A stretch of DNA of 64,000 nt, from positions 1 to 64,000 of the forward strand of contig MPNJ01000017.1 in NCBI GenBank assembly GCA_002238965.1, in the 5' to 3' direction. The notes below the pieces were generated by a model. It had not been told where the DNA came from and ran no database searches. It saw nothing but the letters and a program-made list of their open reading frames with translations. How positions within the stretch are numbered: position 1 is the stretch's first letter; each line of letters starts with the position of its first letter. Shown here piece after piece: positions 34,865-44,335 of this stretch. The DNA comes from Nitrospinae bacterium bin107. Lineage in GTDB: Bacteria > UBA8248. The translations under genes were made by a program, and so were the position numbers.

Positions 34865-36817
34865 CTACCGGATCGGCGCGCCCGGAGTCACCGTCTCGTC
34901 CACGCCCAAGAGCAGGAGATTCTCGCCGTCTTCGGCTGCGAGAACCATGCCCTGGGATTCCACGCCCATGAGCTTCGCGGGCGCGAGGTTGGCCACCAGT
35001 ATCACCTTGCGGCCCGGCAAATCCTCTGGCGCATAGTGCTTGGCGATGCCCGCCACGACGGTTCGGGTTTCCTCACCTAAGGAAACGGTTAGCTTGAGCA
35101 GGTTCTTCGACTTGGGTATGCGCTCGGCCTCTATTACCTGAGCGGCGCGCAAATCCATTTTCTGAAATTCATCGAAGGATATCTGTTCCTTCTCATCCTC
35201 TGCGGGCGCGGCCTCTTTTTCACCGCCCGCGATGCGCCGGGCCACCTTCTCCTGAATGGCCTCTTTCACCTCATCCTCGATGCGCGGGAACAGGGGAGCG
35301 CCGAGGTTGGTGGCCAGATCCTCCGGCAGCCCGCGCATGTCCATCAATTCCGCGTAGGGCGCGCCCGTCCAGTCTTCGTCCAGCCCGATCTGCGCCCCTA
35401 TTTTCTGCGCGGAAGCGGGCATGATGGGCGAAATCATGGCCGCGACCACGCGAATCGCCGCCACGGCGTGCCAGAGCACCGAACAAAGGCGGGCCTCATC
35501 GCCCTCTTTCGCAAGCGTCCAGGGTGCGTTCGTGTCGATATATTTGTTCGCGCAGGAAATCACCTCCCAGGCGGCCCTCAGGCCGTGCTGGAAGTGGGTG
35601 GCCGACATGCCGCGCTCGTATTTCTCGGCCGCCTCGGCGACGAAGTCGCAAAACGCGCCCTCCGCCTCGGTATCGCCCGCTGCGGAGCGTTCGAGACGGC
35701 CCTCTCTGTAGCGCTTCACCATGTTCAGGGTGCGGTGGAGCAGGTTGCCGAGATCGTTCGCCAGATCGCTGTTGATGCGGTCGATCAGCGCGCCATGGGA
35801 GAAATCCCCGTCCAGCCCGAAGGGGATTTCCTTGAGCAGGAAGTAGCGGATGGCGTCCACGCCGTATTCCTCGATCAGCCAGTGCGGGTCGACCGCGTTG
35901 CCCAGGCTCTTGGACATCTTCTGGCCCTCGATCGTCCACCACCCGTGGCTGAAGACCTGCCCCGGCAGGGGGACTCCGGCGGAGAGCAGGAAGGCGGGCC
36001 AGTAGACCGCGTGGAACCGCAGGATGTCCTTGCCGATGAAGTGCTGATCCGTCGGCCAGGGGCTTCCCTCGCGGACCCCGTCCTCATCGAAGCCCGGCGC
36101 GGTCAGGTAGTTGCTCAGCGCGTCGAACCACACGTAGATGACGTGCTTCTCATCCCCCGGCACGGGGATTCCCCACTGAAAGCTCGTGCGCGAGAGGGAG
36201 AGATCCTTGAGGCCGCCGCGCACGAAGCTCATCACCTCGTTCCTCCGGCTCTCAGGCTGAACGAACTGTGGGTATTTCTCATAATGATCGAGGAGCGGCT
36301 CGGCGTACTTGCTCAGGCGGAAGAAATAGCTCGGCTCCTCCACCCATTCGACCTCGGCGCCCGTCGGCCCGATCTTTTTACCGTCCGGACCATCGGTAAG
36401 TTCGCTCTCGGTATAAAACGCCTCGTCGCGCACGGCGTACCAGCCGGCGTAAGCGCCCAGGTAGATGTCGCCCGCCGCCTCCACGCGCCGCCAGAGCTCC
36501 TGCACGCCGCGAATGTGGCGCTCCTCGGTCGTGCGGATGTAATCGTCATAGGAGATGTCGAGCTTCTCCCAGAGTTCTCGGAACTTCGCGCTGTTCATGT
36601 CACAGAACGCCAGGGGGTCCATGCCGGCCTCTCGGGCCGCGCGCTCCAGCTTCTGGCCATGCTCGTCGGTTCCGGTGAGAAACTGCGTCGGCTCGCCGCG
36701 CAGTCTGTGGAAGCGGGCCTTGGCGTCGCACGCTACCGTCGTGTAGGCATGACCGAGGTGCGGCTTGTCGTTGACGTAGTAAATCGGCGTGGAGACGTAA
36801 AATGGTTTTTGGCTCAT
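34865..36817 (-). CDS. metG: Methionyl-tRNA synthetase
   Basis: Charges tRNA-Met with methionine. It has 650 residues. The class I signatures HLGH (in NDKPHLGHAYTT) and KMSKS (in GQKMSKSLGN) are intact. No Cys zinc knot is visible in the insertion domain, so it belongs to the zinc-free type. A C-terminal EMAP-II/Trbp111-like tRNA-binding domain (about 545-650, from FQKMDLRAAQVIEAERI) is fused. Its ATG overlaps the stop of the upstream PSP1 gene by four bases (ATGA), indicating translational coupling. Confidence 0.97.
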   Translation of the reverse strand: MSQKPFYVSTPIYYVNDKPHLGHAYTTVACDAKARFHRLRGEPTQFLTGTDEHGQKLERAAREAGMDPLAFCDMNSAKFRELWEKLDISYDDYIRTTEERHIRGVQELWRRVEAAGDIYLGAYAGWYAVRDEAFYTESELTDGPDGKKIGPTGAEVEWVEEPSYFFRLSKYAEPLLDHYEKYPQFVQPESRRNEVMSFVRGGLKDLSLSRTSFQWGIPVPGDEKHVIYVWFDALSNYLTAPGFDEDGVREGSPWPTDQHFIGKDILRFHAVYWPAFLLSAGVPLPGQVFSHGWWTIEGQKMSKSLGNAVDPHWLIEEYGVDAIRYFLLKEIPFGLDGDFSHGALIDRINSDLANDLGNLLHRTLNMVKRYREGRLERSAAGDTEAEGAFCDFVAEAAEKYERGMSATHFQHGLRAAWEVISCANKYIDTNAPWTLAKEGDEARLCSVLWHAVAAIRVVAAMISPIMPASAQKIGAQIGLDEDWTGAPYAELMDMRGLPEDLATNLGAPLFPRIEDEVKEAIQEKVARRIAGGEKEAAPAEDEKEQISFDEFQKMDLRAAQVIEAERIPKSKNLLKLTVSLGEETRTVVAGIAKHYAPEDLPGRKVILVANLAPAKLMGVESQGMVLAAEDGENLLLLGVDETVTPGAPIR

Positions 36818-37752
36818 CGTTTGGGGCCGTTTTCCTTTGGCAAGACGTTGAGGGGCGTATCGTTCTGGACGCCGGTTTTAAGAGAAAACTGGCCCGTGGG
36901 CAAGCGCATCAAGTCCTCCGCGCCCACCGTCATGAAGTCACCGGTTTCGAGAGCGAGGGTCACCTCTTCCTTGAGCAGGTCCTGGCGTACGACGGTCGCG
37001 CCGCAGTCGCAGCCGCCCACCTTCTTCTTGCACGCGGGCAATTTCTTCTTCACCGACACGTAGTGGGAATGCTCGAAGCGGAGGCAGCACTTGAGCCGGC
37101 CGCAGCCGCCGGAGAGCTTGACGGGATTCAGGCTCAGATTCTGATCCTTCGCCATACGGACGGAAATGGGGTCGAACGACTTGAGAAAGGAACTGCAGCA
37201 ATAGGTGCGCCCGCAATCCCCGCAGCCGCCCTTCATGCCCGCCTCGTCGCGCACGCCGATCTGGCGCATCTCCACGCGAACCGAAAGGCGCTCGGTGAGT
37301 ATCCGCACCAGCTTGCGGAAATCCACGCGTCCGTCGGAGGAGAAATAAAACGTCGCCTTCTTGTTCGAGTGAATGTAGCGAACCTCGATGAGGCGCATGG
37401 GAAGTTTGAGCTCGGATATCTTCATCCGGCAAAAATCATAGGCGCTCTTCTCGTTCGCCTCGGAGCGGGCCACCTTTTTCTCGTCATCCTCGGTGGCTAT
37501 CTGCACCACCTCGGGGAGGTCCTCGGGATAATAGCGCGCATCCATGATCCGGGGGTTTTCGGATATCTCGCCGAACTCCCTATCCTCGTCCTTTTTCTTG
37601 ATCATGACCTTCATGCCGACACGAAGGCGCAGATCCCCATAGGTGTGATGTACCGGTTTCGCGCCGAAACGCGTCTTGACCCCGACCACGCCGATCTTGC
37701 ACGTTTCGGGCGTCGCTTCGACGGCGACGCCGCCATTGCCTGTTTCACTCAT
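36814..37752 (-). CDS. ricT: PSP1-domain protein (RicT/YaaT-like)
   Basis: A 312-residue cytosolic protein of the PSP1 family. The conserved cysteine core is clear: GGCGDCGRTYCCSSFLK and GGCGRLKCCLRFE (about 178-230), with TFYFSSDGRVDFRKLV before it. In Bacillus, YaaT/RicT is part of an Fe-S-containing RNA-maturation regulator, and the gene is often next to holB, as here. N-terminal residues 1-100 form a less conserved extension. The symbol is by family and neighbourhood; function in this lineage is not established. Confidence 0.85.
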   Translation of the reverse strand: MSETGNGGVAVEATPETCKIGVVGVKTRFGAKPVHHTYGDLRLRVGMKVMIKKKDEDREFGEISENPRIMDARYYPEDLPEVVQIATEDDEKKVARSEANEKSAYDFCRMKISELKLPMRLIEVRYIHSNKKATFYFSSDGRVDFRKLVRILTERLSVRVEMRQIGVRDEAGMKGGCGDCGRTYCCSSFLKSFDPISVRMAKDQNLSLNPVKLSGGCGRLKCCLRFEHSHYVSVKKKLPACKKKVGGCDCGATVVRQDLLKEEVTLALETGDFMTVGAEDLMRLPTGQFSLKTGVQNDTPLNVLPKENGPKR

Positions 37753-37761
37753 TCGATCACC

Positions 37762-38787
37762 TCAAACCCCGGCGGGAACCGTCTCCCGCAGGGAATATAC
37801 CAGAGTCTCGAGCGTCAGGGACGGGTTGGTATTCCCGCCGCCCACGTCGCGCATGGCCTCTCCCACCCTCTCGAGGGCCTTGGTGAGACCTGCGCTTCCC
37901 CAGCGCTCTCCCATGGCGGCCAACGCCGCCCGAATGTCCGTGTGCCACAATTCAATCGCCTCGGGCGCTTCCTGGGTGATGAGTATATCGCGAAGCAGCC
38001 CGCGAAGCATTTCCAAAAAGAGAATCGTCTCGTTTCTGCCCGCAGCCCCGCTCCCCGCCCGCTCCGAGGCGAGCGTGATGAGGGCCACCTCGTCCGCCCG
38101 GCCCGCCGGCGCGCTCAACTCCTCCAGGAACCGCATCGCCTCGTCCCGGCGCTCGGCGAGGGCCTCGACGTCGGAAGACATGGCGACGCCCAACCTGCCC
38201 ATGCTGAGGGAGACGAGCTTTTCCACGTCCGCGCCCTCCTCCCCGATGTGCTCATCGAGAATGGCGGCAATATCCGCGCGCGCCAGGGCCTGGAACCTGA
38301 GCCTCCTGCAGCGCGAGATGATCGTCGGCAATAATGTGTGGAGATTCGGCGTCACCAGAATCAATATCGTGGCTGCGTTCGGCTCCTCCAGCGTCTTGAG
38401 AAGGACGTTCTGGCTCACACGCGTGAGCAGATGGGCGTCATCGATGATGAAAACCTGCCGCATCCCCTCGTTGGGACGCTGATGGGCGCGCCGGATGACC
38501 TCCTCTCTGATTTCCTCCGCCTTGATGGAACGAGACCCCGCGGGCGGGCCGATGAAGACGAGGTCGGGGTGCGCGTTCGCCAGCATTTTCTCGCACGCTG
38601 CACATCGCCCGCACGGCGGCGCATCGCCCGTGCATTGCAGGGCCTGGGCGAAAAGGCGCGCAACGCTCGCCTTGCCGACCCCGTCGGGGCCATAAAACAG
38701 ATAAGCGCCCGCTAGTTGCCCGGAGGATAAATCCCTTCGCAGCAGGTCTAGGGCCGCGTCCTGGCCGCGGATGGATTCCCAGCCCAT
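37762..38787 (-). CDS. holB: DNA polymerase III clamp-loader subunit delta-prime
   Basis: A clamp-loader AAA+ subunit, 341 residues. The P-loop GPDGVGKAS is followed by a zinc module (CGRCAACEKM) and HPDLVFI. VFIIDDAHLLTRVSQNVLLKTLEEP is the Walker B/sensor stretch with the delta-prime-like LLKTLEEP. Position between tmk and ricT matches many bacteria. Its 5' end overlaps the tmk 3' end by 40 bases, an unusually long overlap that implies tight coupling. Confidence 0.93.
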   Translation of the reverse strand: MGWESIRGQDAALDLLRRDLSSGQLAGAYLFYGPDGVGKASVARLFAQALQCTGDAPPCGRCAACEKMLANAHPDLVFIGPPAGSRSIKAEEIREEVIRRAHQRPNEGMRQVFIIDDAHLLTRVSQNVLLKTLEEPNAATILILVTPNLHTLLPTIISRCRRLRFQALARADIAAILDEHIGEEGADVEKLVSLSMGRLGVAMSSDVEALAERRDEAMRFLEELSAPAGRADEVALITLASERAGSGAAGRNETILFLEMLRGLLRDILITQEAPEAIELWHTDIRAALAAMGERWGSAGLTKALERVGEAMRDVGGGNTNPSLTLETLVYSLRETVPAGV

Positions 38788-39401
38788 TCGAACCTTTCCT
38801 TCACGATAGCCACCACCTCTTCGTGCACCTGCTCAATCGCGCCCTCGTCCAGGGCGTGGAACCGCCCGGGCTCGCGATTCGCCAGCACCATGAAGCCCGC
38901 TTGCACCCGGCGGTGAAACGCCAGACTCTCGCCTTCGAGCCGGTCGCCACTACTCCCGCCGCGCGCGCGATTGAGGCCTTCTTCAAGCAATACGGAGAAC
39001 AATAGCGTCAAGTCGGGAACGAGTCCCCCGCTCGCCATACGATTCAACTCCAGCACCATCTCCTCGTCCAGCCCCCGTCCGAATGCCTGGTACGCCGTCG
39101 TGGAGTCGAAGAACCGATCGCAAAGAACGTGCGTGCCGGCCTCCAGGGCCGGGCGAATCACCTCGCTCACGTGCTGCGCCCTGTCCGCCTCGTAGAGCAG
39201 GAGTTCCGTGGCGGCGTCGAGACCTTCCTCACGCGGGGTGAGAAGCAACTCGCGAATGCCCTCCCCAACCTTCGTGCCGCCGGGCTCGCGCGTGGCGAGA
39301 ACCGGGAGGCCCGCTTCTTCCATCCAATCCCGCAGATGCGCCAACTGGGTCGACTTGCCGCAACCCTCCACACCTTCGAACGTGATGAAACGGCCCCGCA
39401 T
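38748..39401 (-). CDS. tmk: Thymidylate kinase
   Basis: Phosphorylates dTMP to dTDP. About 217 residues from the ATG at 39401, which has GGGAG seven bases upstream (a TTG two codons earlier is less likely). P-loop FEGVEGCGKSTQ, the REPGGTKVGE motif and LCDRFFDSTTAYQAFGRGLD (DRF/S motif) are intact. It heads the tmk-holB-ricT-metG run, 73 bases after the response regulator. Confidence 0.96.
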   Translation of the reverse strand: MRGRFITFEGVEGCGKSTQLAHLRDWMEEAGLPVLATREPGGTKVGEGIRELLLTPREEGLDAATELLLYEADRAQHVSEVIRPALEAGTHVLCDRFFDSTTAYQAFGRGLDEEMVLELNRMASGGLVPDLTLLFSVLLEEGLNRARGGSSGDRLEGESLAFHRRVQAGFMVLANREPGRFHALDEGAIEQVHEEVVAIVKERFEWAGNPSAARTRP

Positions 39402-39474
39402 CGGCAAACTCCCAGAAAATTCACGCGCAACACCTTACCACAACCCGCTCATGAAACGAGCGATGCGCGAGCGA

Positions 39475-40854
39475 TCAGCTTCCGTCCAGTTTCCGATAAA
39501 TGGTGCGCGTGGCGATTCCCAGAAGGCGTGCGGCGGCGCTCTTGTCACCGCCCGTATGCCGGAGTGTTTCCAGAATGACCCGCCGCTCGACTTCCGCGAG
39601 CGGGGTGCCGACTTCCAGGTTGATGAGCGGCAAGTCCGACGCCACGGACTGCTCCCCGTTTACGGGCTCGCCCCGGGCAATTTGCGCAGGCAGGTCATCC
39701 ACCGAGAGAATCTCTCCGCGGCTCAGCACCACGGCGCGCTCCACCATGTTTTCGAGTTCGCGCACATTTCCCGGCCAATGGTAATTCGACATCGCATCGA
39801 GCGCCTCGCGCGAAAATGCGAGAACGGGCCGGTTGTTTTTCGCGGCCAGGCGCTGGAGGAAATGCTCGGCGAGTAGTGGAATGTCGCTTCGCCGATCCCT
39901 CAGGGCGGGCATGTGTATGGTGATCACGTTCAGGCGATAATATAAATCCTCGCGAAACCTCTTCTCGGCCACGGCGGTTTGCAATTCCGCGTTCGTGGAG
40001 GCCACGATTCGCGCATCTACCTTCAAAGTCTCCGTTCCGCCGACGCGCTCGAATTCTCCTTCCTGCAAAACACGGAGAATCTTCGGCTGAAGGACGAGAG
40101 GCATGTCCCCGATTTCATCGAGAAACAGCGTGCCCTCGTGCGCGATCTTGAAGCGGCCCTCCTTTCGGCCTACCGCGCCCGTAAACGCCCCGCGCTCGTA
40201 ACCGAACAGTTCGCTCTCAAGGAGCGTTTCAGGCAACGCGGCGCAGTTCACCTTCACCATCGCCTTGCCCGACCTCTCGCTCCCCTCGTGGATGGCATTC
40301 GCCACCAGTTCCTTGCCGGTACCGCTCTCGCCCAGAATCAGGACCGTGGCGGAGGTGGGCGCGACCTGGCGGACCATGTCCTTCACCCGGCGAATCGAGG
40401 GGTGATCCCCCATCATGCCCGATGTGTCTCTCAGGCTCTGGAGCTGCGCCCTCAAGTCCGCGTTCTCGCGCATAAGGGCTTGTTTTTCAAGCGCCTTGTC
40501 TATCGCCTTGAGAACAACCAGGCGCTCCAGAGGCTTGGTCAGAAAATCATACGCCCCCTCGCGCATCGCCTCGACGGCCGACTCGATGCTCCCGGCGCCC
40601 GAGATCAGAATCACTTCCGTTTCCGGACTGAGGCGCTTCACTTCTTTCAGCAAACCGATGCCGTCCATCCCGGGCATTCTGAGATCAGTGATCACCAGAT
40701 TTGCGGGCTCTGCGCCGAACATCCCGGCGGCGGTCTCCGCGTCGTGGGCCATCGTGACGTCGAACCCTTCCTTGGCGATCATCTTCTGGAGAGCTTCGCG
40801 GCTGCCGCGCTTATCGTCCACAACCAGCACGCGCGCTCCGGCGTGGTCGTTCAT
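39475..40854 (-). CDS. Sigma-54-dependent response regulator (NtrC family)
   Basis: A 459-residue transcription activator. Receiver domain (1-125) has the phospho-acceptor Asp in VITDLRMPGMDG. AAA+ domain (about 145-370) has Walker A GESGTGKE and the GAFTGA loop that contacts sigma-54. A Fis-type helix-turn-helix closes it (GDKSAAARLLGIATRTIYRKL). Start and stop overlap the kinase gene by four bases (ATGA), so the two are a cognate pair. Targets are unknown; genes it controls should carry sigma-54 promoters. Confidence 0.95.
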   Translation of the reverse strand: MNDHAGARVLVVDDKRGSREALQKMIAKEGFDVTMAHDAETAAGMFGAEPANLVITDLRMPGMDGIGLLKEVKRLSPETEVILISGAGSIESAVEAMREGAYDFLTKPLERLVVLKAIDKALEKQALMRENADLRAQLQSLRDTSGMMGDHPSIRRVKDMVRQVAPTSATVLILGESGTGKELVANAIHEGSERSGKAMVKVNCAALPETLLESELFGYERGAFTGAVGRKEGRFKIAHEGTLFLDEIGDMPLVLQPKILRVLQEGEFERVGGTETLKVDARIVASTNAELQTAVAEKRFREDLYYRLNVITIHMPALRDRRSDIPLLAEHFLQRLAAKNNRPVLAFSREALDAMSNYHWPGNVRELENMVERAVVLSRGEILSVDDLPAQIARGEPVNGEQSVASDLPLINLEVGTPLAEVERRVILETLRHTGGDKSAAARLLGIATRTIYRKLDGS

Positions 40855-43079
40855 GTCTTCGCCTCCAGCGCAACCGGGAGCGGGAGTTCGACGATGAAAG
40901 TGGCGCCCTCCCCCTCCTCGCTCTCGAAGTGGATGCTCCCCCCGTGCTCGGTGATGATTTGGCGGCTCAAAACGAGGCCGAGGCCGGTTCCGTCCACTTT
41001 GGTCGTGAAAAACGGCGTGAACAACGATGCTTGCTCCTCGTGGCAGATGCCTTCTCCGCTGTCCGATATCCGGATGGCGAGATGCTGGTTTTCCAGTTCG
41101 GTCTTCACCAGGAGGCGACCGCCGTCGGGCATCGCGTCGAAGCCGTTCGAGATGAGGTTCTGAATCGCGACGCGCATCTGCGTTTCATCCAGGATCACCT
41201 CGGGAATGTCCCGTTCAAGTTGCTTTTCAATGTGGATCTTTCTGCTCGCCGCCACTTCCGCGTGCAGGTCCAGTAAATCCTCTATCATCTCGTTACAGTC
41301 TAAAGACGTTCTCTCCAGACTGGGCATTCGCACGAATTTGAGATAATCGGCCGTCACCTGCCTGAGGATATCCACTTCCGCCCGTACGGATTTGAGCAGC
41401 GTCCAAGCCTCGGAGGTGTCCGCCTCCTTGAATTGCGACAACTCATCACCGAGCAATTCCGCGTTCAGGTTGATGGCCGAGAGCGGATTGCGTATGGAAT
41501 GCGCCACCTGCTCGCTCATCTTGCCCACAACCGAGAGCCTCTCGCTTTGGAGAACCTCGTTTTCGAGCGCCTTGCGCTCGGTCACGTCCTTCAAATACAA
41601 AATCACCTGGAGCGTCGCCCCCGAGGCGTCGAGAATCGGATAGGTATAGTATTCCATATCCATCCGGCGGTTATCCTCCCACGATATCGACTTTTCGAAA
41701 AATCCCGGTTCGCCGGTATCGAACGTCTCGATCACGAGGGATCGCTCGACGAAAGACTCCGGCACTGTGGTGAGCGGCGAATCCTCCCATTTCTGATCCA
41801 GCAAATCGGATACATCGCGTCCGAAGAGCCTGCCCATCGAGCGGTTGAGCATCCGGATGCGGAAGTCCTTGTCCAGAATGCCGATGGCGTCCGTGATACC
41901 GTCGAACAGCGCCTGGAGACGCCTGTTGCTCTCCAGCACCTGCTCGGACCAGTGGATTCTGTCCTCGGCCCGTATGCGTCTGCGCTCGCGGTCGAGTATC
42001 AAGAGAGCGGCCAGAACCAGGGCGACGAACCCGAAAGCCGTCAGGAGCAGACCTTTTCGGAACAAGCGTCCGATCAAGCCGACGAACTCGGTGGAGGGCG
42101 CCGTGAGGGCGAAAGTCCATTTCTCCTCCCCGACCGGGAAGTTGCTGAAAGCCGTCAGGTATCGCAAACGCTTTTCTTTCTCCCCGGATCTCAAGTCGAG
42201 GTGCCAATCGAAACCATTCACTTCTTTCTGCATGCGCCCGGCGAGTTTTTCGAGTCTCCCATCCCCCAGTTCAAGCGCAAGGGTGGACAATTTTACGCCC
42301 TCCAGCCGGGGAATCCCCGGAGGGAGGATAATTCTCCCCTCCGCGTCCACGAGCCACGCCCGCTCGCGGCCCCCCGATTGAACGGGTTCGACGAAAGCGC
42401 GCACCAGGTCCGCCATGGAAATTCGCGCGTAGAGCCAGTCGCGTATCCGCTGCGCCCCGGATTCTTCGGTTCCATCCCTTTTGGACGCCACCGGCACCGC
42501 CGCGAACAGAGAGGCAACCTTTTGGGCTTCGTCCCGAATCACGAGGATGCAGGCGCCCTGCGACAAGGGGCAGTTCGCCAGTTTTTCGAGGTATTCCTTC
42601 GGTATCGCGTCGCCTGGCGCGTGGCCGCCCTGCAGGTAGCCCAACTCGCTCACGCGAAACCTCCCGCCCAGCCTTTCGTAGAGTCCCATCATCACCGCCA
42701 TACGCCCTGGATGATCGGGTTCGATGGTGCGCAGAAACCCCGCGCTGTAGCGCAAAGTCGCCGTGAGCGCCTCGAGGAAGGAGGCGATCCGGTCGCCGGC
42801 CTGCTCCACGAGAAGGAGTTGCCGGCGGTTGGATCTTTCCTCTATCTCGACCTTGGTGTCCACGTAGATCCGGTAAGAGAGAAAACTCAATACCACTATC
42901 AGAACGAACGTAGCGCCTATCGTGCAGTACTGGAACTTCCGGTTCGCACGGCGCGACTGGGCGATACGCGAGCGCGCCGAACCCCCGGTTTCATGCACAG
43001 GCCCTGAGCGCGGCGGCGGAGGCCGCCCTGGCAATCGCCTGAATATCGTCCGTAAGGCTCTCGTCCATGCGTTCGGCAT
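40851..43079 (-). CDS. Membrane sensor histidine kinase with PAS domain
   Basis: The partner kinase, about 742 residues. Two membrane helices (about 52-72 and 345-365) flank a periplasmic sensor domain of some 270 residues, which I could not assign but which has Cache-like length. A PAS domain follows (LQALFDGITDAIGILDKDFRI). The phospho-acceptor helix reads HSIRNPLSAI, then ATP-site boxes NLISNGFDA, DSGEGI and GTGLGL. I chose the ATG at 43079, which has GAGGTAA upstream. Longer readings would run into hrcA and its promoter. Confidence 0.92.
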   Translation of the reverse strand: MPNAWTRALRTIFRRLPGRPPPPRSGPVHETGGSARSRIAQSRRANRKFQYCTIGATFVLIVVLSFLSYRIYVDTKVEIEERSNRRQLLLVEQAGDRIASFLEALTATLRYSAGFLRTIEPDHPGRMAVMMGLYERLGGRFRVSELGYLQGGHAPGDAIPKEYLEKLANCPLSQGACILVIRDEAQKVASLFAAVPVASKRDGTEESGAQRIRDWLYARISMADLVRAFVEPVQSGGRERAWLVDAEGRIILPPGIPRLEGVKLSTLALELGDGRLEKLAGRMQKEVNGFDWHLDLRSGEKEKRLRYLTAFSNFPVGEEKWTFALTAPSTEFVGLIGRLFRKGLLLTAFGFVALVLAALLILDRERRRIRAEDRIHWSEQVLESNRRLQALFDGITDAIGILDKDFRIRMLNRSMGRLFGRDVSDLLDQKWEDSPLTTVPESFVERSLVIETFDTGEPGFFEKSISWEDNRRMDMEYYTYPILDASGATLQVILYLKDVTERKALENEVLQSERLSVVGKMSEQVAHSIRNPLSAINLNAELLGDELSQFKEADTSEAWTLLKSVRAEVDILRQVTADYLKFVRMPSLERTSLDCNEMIEDLLDLHAEVAASRKIHIEKQLERDIPEVILDETQMRVAIQNLISNGFDAMPDGGRLLVKTELENQHLAIRISDSGEGICHEEQASLFTPFFTTKVDGTGLGLVLSRQIITEHGGSIHFESEEGEGATFIVELPLPVALEAKT

Positions 43080-43125
43080 CGGCTTACCTCGGTAAAATAC
43101 TACCCCTGCCCCAGGCATCACCCGC

Positions 43126-43154
43126 TTGACAGGGGGGAAATCCCTCCATATCTT
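43126..43154 (+). promoter_or_regulatory. Predicted sigma-70 promoter of hrcA
   Basis: TTGACA (43126-43131), 17 bases, TATCTT (43149-43154). The CIRCE operator begins eight bases after the -10 box, over the likely transcription start, an arrangement suited to autorepression. Confidence 0.85.
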
Positions 43155-43161
43155 GCATAAA

Positions 43162-43188
43162 TTAGCACTCCGTACGCCGGAGTGCCAC
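43162..43188. promoter_or_regulatory. CIRCE operator of hrcA
   Basis: TTAGCACTC, nine bases (CGTACGCCG), GAGTGCCAC. The left arm is perfect; the right arm differs from GAGTGCTAA at two positions. It implies that HrcA represses its own gene. Confidence 0.9.
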
Positions 43189-43233
43189 ACCAAAATTCGC
43201 GCGACGAAGACGCCGCGCCGGGAGACTCGCGAT

Positions 43234-44286
43234 ATGGACGCCCTGGAGCTTGCCCAGAGAAATCGCGAAATCCTGCGCGCCATCATCAACATTTTCGTGG
43301 ATACGGGCGAACCCGTGGGGAGCCGCACGCTCTCGAAGCACTCGGACCTCGCCCTGAGCCCCGCCACCATCCGCAACATCATGAGCGACCTGGCCGATGC
43401 GGGCTTCCTCACCAAACCCCACATCTCCTCCGGCAGGCTCCCCACCGACCTGGGGTACCGCATCTTCGTCGACGACCTGATGGATTCCCACACCCTCACG
43501 AGCGAGGAGCAGGAATCCATGCGCCTGGACGCTTCCGCGCAGGCCGCTCAAATCGAACAGGTGCTCGCGCAGGCGACGCGCGTGCTCTCGGAACTCACCA
43601 ACACGGCGGGGCTCGTACTCCTGCCCGCGGGGGAGCAGCTCCACTTCAAGCACATCAACTTCGTAAAGATGTCGGAAGAAAAAACACTGGCCGTCATCGT
43701 GTCGATGAGCGGGGTGGTGCAAAACCGCGTCATCCCGATGGAGACTCCCGTGAGCCAGGACGAGTTGAACCGAATCTCGAACATGCTGAACGATGAGTTC
43801 AGCGGCCTCGCCCTTAAAGAAGTGCGCGAGAAGATCATCCAGAAGATGTCCCTTGCGCGGGACAACCTCGACACCCTCTATCAGCAGGCCCTCAAGCTCA
43901 GTAACGATGCGCTCTCGGAGAACGAAGCCGTGCAGGAATCCCTCTTCGTGGAAGGGGCCTCACGCGTGTTCTCACAGCCGGACTTCGCCACCAACGCCGA
44001 GAAACTCCAGACCCTCTACCGCACGTTCGAGGAGCGGGAGAAGCTCGTGCGCCTGCTGGACAAGTGCCTCGGCTCCGAGGACATCACCATACTCATCGGT
44101 TCGGAAAACGATTTCGAGGAGATGAAGGACTGCAGCGTCGTCGCCCAGCGCTACTATATGGACGACCGCCCGCTGGGCAGCATCGGCATTATCGGCCCCA
44201 AGCGCATGCGCTACGATCGCGCCGTCTCGCTTGTGGAATGGACGGCGGATTCGGTGTCGAAATTCCTCTCCTCCGGTAAGCGATAG
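43234..44286 (+). CDS. hrcA: Heat-shock repressor HrcA
   Basis: The repressor that binds CIRCE and is kept active by GroEL. About 350 residues from the ATG at 43234, chosen because GGGAGA lies upstream and CIRCE/promoter sequence occupies the region before it. The N-terminal winged helix is clear (LRAIINIFVDTGEPVGSRTL and LSPATIRNIMSDL). A GAF-like core follows, and the C-terminus has GSIGIIGPKRMRYDRAVSLVEW. It heads a run with the dnaJ-like gene, but groESL lies 37 kb away. Confidence 0.97.
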   Translation: MDALELAQRNREILRAIINIFVDTGEPVGSRTLSKHSDLALSPATIRNIMSDLADAGFLTKPHISSGRLPTDLGYRIFVDDLMDSHTLTSEEQESMRLDASAQAAQIEQVLAQATRVLSELTNTAGLVLLPAGEQLHFKHINFVKMSEEKTLAVIVSMSGVVQNRVIPMETPVSQDELNRISNMLNDEFSGLALKEVREKIIQKMSLARDNLDTLYQQALKLSNDALSENEAVQESLFVEGASRVFSQPDFATNAEKLQTLYRTFEEREKLVRLLDKCLGSEDITILIGSENDFEEMKDCSVVAQRYYMDDRPLGSIGIIGPKRMRYDRAVSLVEWTADSVSKFLSSGKR

Positions 44287-44335
44287 GCGAAACTGCGCTT
44301 TCATCCCCGGCTTCCCCGGCGGAGGTCATGATCTC